Shown piece after piece: positions 6,519 to 10,926 of a DNA stretch of 10,926 nt. A program made the translations under genes and the position numbers. Origin of the DNA: Pseudomonadota bacterium (GTDB lineage: Bacteria > Pseudomonadota > Gammaproteobacteria > Steroidobacterales > Steroidobacteraceae). Under the pieces are notes generated by a model. It saw only the letters and a list, made by a program, of their open reading frames with translations, was not told the origin of the DNA and did no database searches. Position 1 is the first letter of the stretch; each line of letters opens with the position of its first letter. The stretch is taken from positions 1-10,926 of the forward strand of contig JAJZLX010000236.1 in assembly GCA_021850555.1 (NCBI GenBank), written 5' to 3'.

Positions 6519-7619
6519 TCAGGCTCTCTTCGATTCGCACGGTCTCGCTGCCGGGGAGAATTCCGCGGCGGCGGCTCGCTGCGGCGCGGTGAGCTCCAGC
6601 ATGCGCTGCACCGATCTGCGGGCTCTTGGGGCCACCTCGTCCGGCACTTCCACCCGCGGACGGAGGCACTGGAGGCTGTCGCGAATCTTCGCCAGCGTGA
6701 TGCGCTTCATGTGCGGACAGAGATTGCAGGGCCGCACGAACTGAATCTCGGGGTGCACGGCCGCGACATTGTCCGACATCGAGCACTCGGTGAGCAGCAG
6801 AGCGGATTCAGGACGCCGCGCCGCGAGCTCCGAGATCATGCCCGACGTCGATCCGATGTAGTCCGCCGCGCGCTGTACCTCGTCAGGACACTCAGGATGG
6901 GCCAGCACATACGCGCCGGTGAGCGCGCGGTATTCGGCGATGTCAGCCGCCTTGAAGCGCTCGTGGACCTCGCAATGACCGCGCCATGGGATGATCTCGA
7001 TGCTCGTCTGCGAGGCCACGTAGCGGGCGAGATATTCATCCGGCACCAGGATGACGCGCTCGCTGCCGAGCGCTTCCACGATGCCGACTGCGTTCGCCGA
7101 TGTGCAGCAGACTTCGGACTCGGCCTTCACGGCCGCCGAGGTGTTCACATAACAGACCACGGGCACGCCCGGATGCCTGCGGCGCAACTCACGCACGTCC
7201 TCCGGTCCGATCGCCTCGGCCAGCGAGCAGCCGGCCTCGGCGTCTGGCAGCAGAACCGTACGTTCTGGGTTAAGGAGCTTCGCGGTCTCCGCCATGAAGC
7301 GGACACCGCACATCACGAGCACCTCGGCATCGCTCGCGGCTGCCTCGCGGGCGAGCGCCAGCGAGTCGCCCTGCACGTCTGCGATGCCGTGGAAGATCTC
7401 GGGCGTCTGGTAGTTGTGCGCGAGAATGATCGCATTACGCTCGACCTTCAGGCGCTCGATCTCCGCCAGCAACGGCGCGAGCAGCAACCACTCGGGCTCG
7501 GGGATGAGGTTGCGCAGGATGTCATACGTACTTTCCGCAGCTGTGCCACGGGCCCGCTTGCGGTTACGCCCCGTCGAGGCGTGCGAAAATGAGTCGAATG
7601 GGGACGCCATGGGCGGCAC
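6519..7619 (-). CDS. nadA: Quinolinate synthase A, [4Fe-4S] type
   Basis: NadA condenses iminoaspartate with dihydroxyacetone phosphate to quinolinate in NAD synthesis. The 366-residue protein contains the three internally repeated subdomains of the family: A-H-N-Y-Q (67-71), M-C-G-V-R-F-M-A-E (103-111), N-T-S-A-A-V-K-A (159-166), H-P-E-C (241-244), G-S-T-S-G-M (256-261) and C-N-L-C-P-H-M-K (298-305). Likely cluster ligands are C104, C244 and C301. The frame starts at a GTG (7619) with GAGGAA at a good distance upstream; an in-frame ATG at 7610 (giving M-A-S-P-F-D) is the alternative start. It is the first gene of the minus-strand series, and a perfect FNR-type box lies 27 nt upstream. nadC is not in the window. 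The cluster makes the enzyme oxygen-sensitive, which gives an anaerobic regulator site some meaning here. Confidence 0.95.
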   Translation of the reverse strand: MPPMASPFDSFSHASTGRNRKRARGTAAESTYDILRNLIPEPEWLLLAPLLAEIERLKVERNAIILAHNYQTPEIFHGIADVQGDSLALAREAAASDAEVLVMCGVRFMAETAKLLNPERTVLLPDAEAGCSLAEAIGPEDVRELRRRHPGVPVVCYVNTSAAVKAESEVCCTSANAVGIVEALGSERVILVPDEYLARYVASQTSIEIIPWRGHCEVHERFKAADIAEYRALTGAYVLAHPECPDEVQRAADYIGSTSGMISELAARRPESALLLTECSMSDNVAAVHPEIQFVRPCNLCPHMKRITLAKIRDSLQCLRPRVEVPDEVAPRARRSVQRMLELTAPQRAAAAEFSPAARPCESKRA

Positions 7620-7645
7620 TCTAGCGTTCCTCTCGCGCCCGAAAT

Positions 7646-7659
7646 TTGATCGCGATCAA
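7646..7659. promoter_or_regulatory. FNR/ANR-type binding box
   Basis: The palindrome TTGATCGCGATCAA is an exact match to the FNR consensus TTGAT-N4-ATCAA. Its centre is 32 bp from a poor -10-like TAGAGT (7623..7618, minus strand), the spacing of a class II FNR-activated promoter firing toward nadA. In the other direction it ends 5 bp before the FNR-like relic ORF. A chance match is possible but unlikely next to an FNR-type gene fragment. Confidence 0.6.
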
Positions 7660-7664
7660 TCGGA

Positions 7665-7850
7665 ATGCTGGACGGCACGACGAAATCCGAGCCTTCCTGC
7701 GGTAGCTGCGCGCTGGCCCGAAGACGCCTTCCTACCAACTTCTCCGAGGACCAGACGCGCATCCTCGACAGCGCCGTGAAGCGCGGCCGGGAGTTGCGGA
7801 CCGGCGCGCCTCCCGTCCGCGCCGGCGCGCGGATGGACGCGTTGTACGTC
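7665..7850 (+). pseudogene. N-terminal relic of an FNR/CRP-family regulator
   Basis: The first 62 codons of this frame align without gaps to the N-terminus of FNR. C12-x2-C15 match the first two cluster cysteines, and L-P (22-23) matches the I-P or L-P after the third. L-D-S-A-V-K-R matches the helix before the sensory barrel, and G-x5-R-A-G-x4-A-L-Y-V (47-62) matches the first effector-domain strands (E. coli G-Q-T-L-F-K-A-G-D-E-L-K-S-L-Y-A). The third cluster cysteine is Arg21 (CGC, one change from TGC) and the conserved Asp of R-A-G-D is Ala. After Tyr-Val the similarity stops and the frame runs into the cobalamin riboswitch. The sensory barrel, the fourth Cys and the DNA-binding helix-turn-helix are missing. 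It is best read as a decayed fragment and not a working regulator. No convincing ribosome binding site precedes the ATG. Confidence 0.5.
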
Positions 7851-7884
7851 TCCTCGCCCCCTCATCCCGTGGCACAATTCGCTT

Positions 7885-8041
7885 GCTTCGGGTGCCCGGC
7901 GCCGCCGGGAGCATCGGGAAGGCGGTGAGATTCCGCCACGTGCCCAACGCTGTTATGGGGACTGTCCGGGCGATCTGCGACTGACCTCGGCCGGAAAGGC
8001 GCGCGGACGGAGAGCCTCAGGCAGAAGACCGGCCTGGAAGC
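7885..8041 (+). promoter_or_regulatory. Cobalamin (adenosylcobalamin) riboswitch controlling bluB
   Basis: All main landmarks of the cobalamin riboswitch are present in order. A closing stem pairs GCTTC (7885-7889) with GAAGC (8037-8041). GGGTGCCC follows, then GGGAAGGCGGTGAGATTCCG with CCACGTGCCC and CTGTTATGGGGA (about 7916-7962). The B12 box CAGGCAGAAGACCGGCCTG lies at about 8018-8036. Binding of adenosylcobalamin normally switches the downstream gene off. The downstream gene is bluB, which makes the lower ligand of cobalamin, so this is end-product feedback. Confidence 0.93.
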
Positions 8042-8049
8042 ATCAGAGC

Positions 8050-8067
8050 GCCGCCTGCTCAGGCGGC
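8050..8067 (+). promoter_or_regulatory. Hairpin between riboswitch and bluB (probable expression platform)
   Basis: A perfect 7-bp stem, GCCGCCT/AGGCGGC, with loop GCTC lies 9 nt after the riboswitch closing stem and 20 nt before the bluB ribosome binding site. It is followed by TCATTT rather than a strong T-run, so it is a weak candidate for a rho-independent terminator or an alternative-pairing element of the switch. Confidence 0.45.
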
Positions 8068-8097
8068 CGTTCGTCATTTGCCATGCAGGGGAAAACC

Positions 8098-8802
8098 ATG
8101 AGCGCCAATCCGATCCAGACCGGGCAGTTCTCGTCCGCGGAGCGCGACGCCGTATACAAGTGCATTTTCAACCGCCGCGACGTGCGCGGACAGTTCCTGC
8201 CAGATCCCATTCCCGATGAGGTGCTGGCGCGGATTCTCACCGCGAGTCATTACGCACCCTCGGTCGGGTTCATGCAGCCGTGGGATTTCATCGTGGTGCG
8301 CGAGCAGAACACCAGGCGCAGGGTGTGGGAAGCCTTCCAGACTGCCAACCGCGAGGCCGCCGAGATGTTCGACGACGAGCGGCGCTCGACCTATCGCGCG
8401 CTGAAGCTCGAGGGTATCCTCGAGGCGCCCGTCGGCATCTGCATCACCTGCGATCGAAAGCGCGGCGGACCGGTGGTGATCGGCCGCACCCACCAGGGAG
8501 AGATGGACCTCTACAGCGCGGTCTGCGCCGTGCAGAACCTCTGGCTCGCTGCGCGCGCCGAGAATATCGGTGTCGGCTGGGTGAGCATACTGCGCCATCG
8601 CGACTTGCGCGCGGCGCTGGACATTCCCTCGAACATCCAGCCCATCGCCTACCTATGCGTGGGCTACGTATCGCATTTCTTCGTGCGGCCAGAGCTCGAG
8701 GCGGCCGGCTGGCTGCCACGCATGCCGCTGCGCGAGGTATTGTGGTTCGACCGTTGGCACAACCAGTCGGGATCAGAGGCGCTGCTCGGTCACATCGGCT
8801 GA
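8098..8802 (+). CDS. bluB: 5,6-dimethylbenzimidazole synthase (BluB)
   Basis: BluB is a flavin-destroying member of the nitroreductase family. It converts reduced FMN and oxygen into 5,6-dimethylbenzimidazole, the lower ligand of cobalamin. From ATG 8098 it has 234 residues. R-R-D-V-R-G-Q-F at 26-33 includes the conserved Asp of the family; P-S-V-G-F-M-Q-P-W (54-62), and later G-E-M-D-L-Y-S-A-V-x-A-V-Q-N-L-W-L-A-A-R and G-V-G-W-V-S-I, are diagnostic. An in-frame ATG at 8083 lacks a ribosome binding site, whereas AGGGG sits 6-7 nt before ATG 8098, so the latter is chosen. A cobalamin riboswitch lies directly upstream, which independently supports the function. The reaction needs oxygen. No other cobalamin genes are in the window. 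Confidence 0.94.
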   Translation: MSANPIQTGQFSSAERDAVYKCIFNRRDVRGQFLPDPIPDEVLARILTASHYAPSVGFMQPWDFIVVREQNTRRRVWEAFQTANREAAEMFDDERRSTYRALKLEGILEAPVGICITCDRKRGGPVVIGRTHQGEMDLYSAVCAVQNLWLAARAENIGVGWVSILRHRDLRAALDIPSNIQPIAYLCVGYVSHFFVRPELEAAGWLPRMPLREVLWFDRWHNQSGSEALLGHIG

Positions 8803-8904
8803 AGGCGAGTTACAAGGCGCGGGCGCGCTCGTCCTTGTGCCGGGCGGCATGGCCGCAGACGCGGTGCGCGCACTGCGAGACGTTGCCCGGCGCGGGAGAC
8901 GCGT

Positions 8905-9045
8905 GTGAACGCGGCACCCTGGCGCGATCGGCCTGGGATCGGGGGGCTCGGTCTGCTCTGGCGAGTGCCGTTACTGCCTCTGCTGCTCGTGGCGGTCCTG
9001 GCGTTCATGATCTTCTGGAAGACGCTCGAGTGGTACTACGGATAA
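8905..9045 (+). CDS. Candidate small single-pass membrane protein (46 aa)
   Basis: A GTG-initiated 46-codon frame with GGAG six nucleotides upstream. The peptide has a short polar start (M-N-A-A-P-W-R-D-R-P), a Gly-rich stretch, then one hydrophobic segment at about residues 21-38 (V-P-L-L-P-L-L-L-V-A-V-L-A-F-M-I-F-W), and a short tail ending K-T-L-E-W-Y-Y-G. The GTG overlaps the TGA of a short unidentified frame (GTGA at 8905-8908). It lies about 100 nt after bluB on the same strand and may share its transcript. I recognise no family; it is not CbtA or CbtB. The good ribosome binding site and clear membrane segment argue for translation, but short frames in GC-rich DNA are often spurious. 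Confidence 0.45.
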   Translation: MNAAPWRDRPGIGGLGLLWRVPLLPLLLVAVLAFMIFWKTLEWYYG

Positions 9046-9090
9046 CAGATAGCGCCAGTCACGGCGCCTGCGCACCCGCTTTGCGCACCG

Positions 9091-9117
9091 AAAAAACGAG
9101 GCCCTGCAAGGGCCTCG
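9091..9117 (-). terminator. Rho-independent terminator of the toxin-antitoxin operon
   Basis: A perfect 9-bp stem, CGAGGCCCT/AGGGCCTCG, with a 3-nt loop is followed on the minus strand by six T residues (AAAAAA at 9091-9096 on the plus strand). It begins 4 nt after the toxin stop codon. There is no T-run on the plus side, so it acts mainly on the minus strand. Confidence 0.85.
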
Positions 9118-9121
9118 TGGA

Positions 9122-9559
9122 TCACTCGGTTCGATGAACCATAGATGACTCGCCAGTTTCCGCTAGCTCCAAGAACTTCGTCTGGATATGCAGAAAGAAC
9201 TCTTTTGGCAGCATGCCATACGCGACCGCTGAGGAGTCCTGCCCGGGGAGAGCCCTAAGGTCTGGGCCAGGCCAAATGAACACATTGGACTCCGAGAGAA
9301 CGATCCAAGATCGATCCGCATCAAGCCCAAGACGGGCCTTCGTGGAAGGAGGGATTTCGACGGCGGGTACACCATCGCCAGGAGGGCTGTGCGTGACAGG
9401 TAGCACTCGAACGCGAAGGCACTCATCTGCTTCCCTCAACGACAGGACAACCGCGCATGGCCGCGCTTTAAGTCCGTCCTCGAAGCCCTCGTCCTGTTCT
9501 CGTTTCCAGAGGTATGCGTATCGAATGACCAGGCCCGGGTGAGGTTCCGGAAACCTCAC
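9122..9559 (-). CDS. PemK/MazF-type toxin of a type II toxin-antitoxin system
   Basis: A 145-residue protein resembling PemK/MazF-type growth inhibitors, most of which are mRNA-cleaving ribonucleases with an SH3-like barrel. It opens with P-G-L-V-I-R-Y-A-Y-L-W, the usual first strand of this subgroup. R-P-C-A-V-V-L-S follows (conserved Arg-Pro in strand 2), then V-L-P-V-T-H-S-P-P, S-W-I-V-L-S-E and W-P-G-P-D-L-R. V-A-Y-G-M-L-P and a final amphipathic helix (E-F-F-L-H-I-Q-T-K-F) complete it. It starts with GTG overlapping the antitoxin TGA (GTGA), with AAGGA 9 nt upstream inside the antitoxin gene. The start codon lies within competing hairpins, which may limit toxin translation. A strong terminator follows. 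No specific nuclease activity can be read from the sequence. Confidence 0.82.
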   Translation of the reverse strand: MRFPEPHPGLVIRYAYLWKREQDEGFEDGLKARPCAVVLSLREADECLRVRVLPVTHSPPGDGVPAVEIPPSTKARLGLDADRSWIVLSESNVFIWPGPDLRALPGQDSSAVAYGMLPKEFFLHIQTKFLELAETGESSMVHRTE

Positions 9560-9566
9560 GGTTTCC
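9539..9566 (-). promoter_or_regulatory. Two mutually exclusive hairpins at the antitoxin/toxin GTGA junction
   Basis: On the minus-strand mRNA, GGAAACC/GGTTTCC (9566..9549) forms a 7-bp stem whose 4-nt loop is exactly the overlapping GTGA stop/start. The following GTGAGGTT/AACCTCAC (9559..9539) forms an 8-bp stem with loop TCCGG that buries the GTG start. The two share GAGGTTT, so only one can form at a time. A ribosome finishing the antitoxin gene would open the first stem. Confidence 0.55.
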
Positions 9567-9834
9567 AGTCCTTGAGCTCTGAATCGAGATGTTCAAACCC
9601 AGGGGGGTATTGAGCCGCCGCGACCTCAGCGATGTCTTCCGGTGTCAACTCCGATGTCAGAATGGCCCGCCGATCACGCCGCTTCAGCCGGTCGTACTCT
9701 TCCACAGCCATGACCACCAGTCTGCGCCTGCCGTTCTTGGTGATCGTGATAGGGTGCTTCAGTGCTTCATCCTGGTACCGTCCCAGGTTGCGCTGATAAT
9801 CCATCGAACTCACAAGCGAGTCTTTGTCCGCCAC
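9556..9834 (-). CDS. Phd/YefM-type antitoxin
   Basis: A 92-residue protein with the plan of the Phd/YefM antitoxin family. A short N-terminal segment (M-D-Y-Q-R-N-L-G-R-Y at 11-20) is followed by H-P-I-T-I-T-K-N-G-R-R-R-L-V-V-M (27-42). E-E-Y-D-R-L-K-R-R-D (45-54) matches the L-V-V-[LM]-[SA]-x-E-E-[YF]-x-R-L core that dimerises and binds operator DNA. The acidic C-terminal tail (L-T-P-E-D-I-A-E to E-L-K-D-W-K-P) would wrap the toxin. The frame is open upstream to 10359, but family similarity begins only here. GTG 9834 has GGAGG nine nt upstream and a promoter just before it, so that start is chosen. The stop overlaps the toxin start by 4 nt. Such antitoxins repress their own operon, and repeated motifs lie in the promoter. 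Confidence 0.82.
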   Translation of the reverse strand: MADKDSLVSSMDYQRNLGRYQDEALKHPITITKNGRRRLVVMAVEEYDRLKRRDRRAILTSELTPEDIAEVAAAQYPPGFEHLDSELKDWKP

Positions 9835-9843
9835 GAGAAGTAT

Positions 9844-9888
9844 CCTCCGTATCTCTCGTATACTACATAGGTCTCGTATGTTTTGCAA
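9844..9888 (-). promoter_or_regulatory. Promoter and ribosome binding site of the toxin-antitoxin operon
   Basis: Reading on the minus strand, a -35-like TTGCAA (9888..9883) is separated by exactly 17 nt from a -10-like TAGTAT (9865..9860). Each hexamer matches the sigma-70 consensus at 4 of 6 positions. Transcription would start near 9853, leaving a leader of about 20 nt with GGAGG at 9848..9844 before the GTG start. Confidence 0.55.
9854..9879. repeat. Operator-like direct repeats TCTCGTAT in the antitoxin promoter
   Basis: TCTCGTAT occurs at 9854-9861 and again at 9872-9879, 18 bp apart. A degenerate copy, TCCGTAT, lies at 9846-9852. The two perfect copies overlap the -10 element and the spacer, where antitoxin binding would block RNA polymerase. 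Confidence 0.5.
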
Positions 9889-10459
9889 GGTGCTTCCTCG
9901 CGGGGGCATGGCGGCCAAATCCAGCCTTTCGGTAGCGTCGCTGAGGGCCGCCAGGGCGGGGATCCCCACAGAATCCGCTCGAAACCGTCGGACAGCTACC
10001 CAGGCGCCGTCCGCGGCTTGCCGCCGGCCACCGCGCACGCCGCCTACGTCAATCCGATGGGAGTGGCAGGAGGTGCCTATGATCGGCGGCACGCGGTGCG
10101 GAACGAGGTCGCATATGACGAAGCGAGGGGTCGGGGACTGGCAGCGGATGCTCGACGTGTTCGCGCAGTCGCCCACCCCAGAAACCGCCCCGCTCAGACT
10201 CATACCTGGATTGGAAATTACTGCCAGGATGCAGGTTCGGCACCCATTTCCGGAGAAACCCCGCGCACCGGGCGGCGCATCGAGCGTGCATTTCCGAATC
10301 CCGTTCGAATTATTGGCGGGTTCGGGGGAGATTCTGTCTATGAACTCGAGGGAGAACATCGAGGTTATGGACGATGTTGTAGTTACCCAGAGCCCTGCGT
10401 GGAAGACCGTCGATTCCGAATGCGCTTCGAATTATTGCGGCGCGTCATGGCGCCGTCGG
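9889..10459. other. Stretch without a recognisable gene
   Basis: Several frames are open here on both strands, but none shows a family motif. The best candidate starts at ATG 10079 on the plus strand with AGGAGG five nt upstream, and runs in frame through the transposase fragment to TAG 10888 (269 codons). Its first 127 residues (up to about 10459) are unknown, so it may be an unrelated gene whose end was replaced by mobile-element DNA, or a chance frame. The part from about 10290 to 10440 is visibly richer in A and T than the rest of the window, suggesting a different origin. Confidence 0.35.
10292..10442. repeat. Pair of imperfect 29-bp direct repeats
   Basis: The copies at 10292-10320 and 10414-10442 share TTCCGAAT, then TTCGAATTATTG after four intervening bases, and are similar but not identical beyond that. 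They start 122 bp apart, in the A/T-richer segment just before the transposase fragment. They may be a duplicated target or ends of a small element. Confidence 0.45.
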
Positions 10460-10699
10460 CACTACCCGCCCGGAGCCTCGACATGGAACCCGATCGAACA
10501 CCGCCTGTTCAGCCAGATCAGCAGGAACTGGCAAGGGGTGCCGCTCGAGACCTATGACACCGTCCTCAACTATATCTCCACCACCCGGACCAGCGCCGGA
10601 CTGACCGCCGCTGCCAAGCTCAACTCCAAAACCGACCAGGAGATGAAGTTGCTGAGTATCCGCAGACACCGAACGCTCCCAGCGTGGTACTACACCATC
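10460..10699 (+). pseudogene. C-terminal fragment of an ISAzo13-type transposase
   Basis: Eighty codons match the C-terminal end of ISAzo13-like DDE transposases. They contain H-Y-P-P-G-A-S-T-W-N-P-I-E-H-R-L-F, in which the Glu of N-P-I-E-H is the likely third catalytic acid, then N-W-Q-G-V-P-L and T-T-R-T-S-A-G-L-T. A short D-Q-E-M segment and a final W-Y-Y-T-I follow; intact members end near W-N-Y-T-I. The upstream catalytic core with the two Asp residues is absent, and the preceding residues do not belong to the family. This is about a quarter or less of a full transposase, so it cannot act. The frame does not stop where family members end but continues to 10888, indicating a second junction soon after 10700. 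Confidence 0.65.
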
Positions 10700-10768
10700 A
10701 ACCTTACAACCAGAACCGGTCACGAACACTGTGAAGTTGTTTTTGCGTGGTCCCTTGGAGGTAGTGAG

Positions 10769-10888
10769 ATGGCGACCGCTCCCACGGGAGCAGGACCCGG
10801 CGACGGGTCTGGGCTTCGAGAACCCGGGTCTGCAGACGAAACCCCAACCGCCTCGGGTGGTCCGCCCATGCCATCTTCCCGGCAGTAG
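10769..10888 (+). CDS. Candidate 39-residue peptide, unknown
   Basis: An ATG with a full GGAGG seven nt upstream opens a 40-codon frame ending TAG at 10888. The peptide is rich in Gly, Pro, Ser and Thr with no hydrophobic segment and no recognised motif. The DNA inside it contains the repeated heptamer GGGTCTG (twice) and the palindromes ACCCGGGT and GTCTGCAGAC, so it may be structured RNA or element-end DNA rather than coding. Another GTG frame starts at 10898 and leaves the window; nothing can be said about it. Confidence 0.2.
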   Translation: MATAPTGAGPGDGSGLREPGSADETPTASGGPPMPSSRQ

Positions 10889-10926
10889 CGCAACCACGTG
10901 ACCCCCGAGGCGCACGCGAAAGATCA

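Noticed and set aside
6204..7592. Plus-strand frame of 462 codons opposite nadA
   Set aside because: Antisense shadow of a gene with unmistakable NadA motifs.
8280..9137. Plus-strand frame of 285 codons overlapping bluB
   Set aside because: Out of frame with bluB, which is certain; the product is Arg/Ala-rich with no motif.
10292..10310. TTCGAAT resembling a tRNA T-loop
   Set aside because: No acceptor stem, anticodon arm or CCA-side pairing can be built around it; no tRNA is seen.
9835..10359. Extended antitoxin frame of 267 residues
   Set aside because: Family similarity begins at the GTG at 9834, which has a ribosome binding site and promoter directly upstream; the extension is a chance open frame.
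10700..10926. Start of a group II intron or its maturase at the right end
   Set aside because: The short GTG frame at 10898 and palindromic DNA suggested it, but no GTGCG-type 5' end or reverse transcriptase motif is visible before the window ends.
1..10926. CRISPR array or phage genes
   Set aside because: No regularly spaced repeats and no phage structural, integrase or lysis motifs were seen.

Overview
The window is GC-rich DNA with tightly packed, overlapping genes, a quinolinate pathway of the bacterial type, a UbiG/UbiA-type gene pair, LuxS and a cobalamin riboswitch. This suggests a high-GC proteobacterium, most likely a gammaproteobacterium, but no marker here fixes the taxon. The edges carry mobile-element debris.

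Minus strand, 7619 down to 130: one long, tightly spaced gene series in the order nadA, nadB, a sugar isomerase/epimerase-type TIM-barrel protein, a LuxS-family S-ribosylhomocysteine lyase, a sugar phosphate cyclase resembling 2-epi-5-epi-valiolone synthase (3-dehydroquinate synthase superfamily), a UbiG-type methyltransferase, a UbiA-type membrane prenyltransferase, and the first codons of what looks like a B12-binding radical SAM gene. Junctions are 1 nt, 4 nt, 50 nt, a 4-nt ATGA overlap, a 23-nt overlap, 7 nt and 66 nt. The radical SAM reading frame breaks after about 16 codons, and the start of an IS66-type accessory transposase gene lies at the window edge. Together the genes look like a pathway that makes, methylates and prenylates a sugar-derived carbocycle, joined to NAD precursor synthesis. 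This combination is the most interesting content of the window. It recalls, but does not match, the ebo metabolite-traffic cluster.

Divergent region 7620-8097: a perfect FNR-type box, a decayed N-terminal fragment of an FNR-type regulator (plus strand), then a complete cobalamin riboswitch feeding bluB (plus strand, 5,6-dimethylbenzimidazole synthase). Downstream of bluB is a 46-codon candidate small membrane protein.

Region 9091-9888 (minus strand): a self-contained Phd/YefM-type antitoxin and PemK/MazF-type toxin pair with its own promoter, repeated operator-like motifs, a GTGA stop/start overlap that sits in two mutually exclusive hairpins, and a rho-independent terminator.

Region 9889-10926: low-complexity accessory DNA holding an imperfect 29-bp direct repeat, a C-terminal fragment of an ISAzo13-type transposase, and small ORFs with good ribosome binding sites but no recognisable family.
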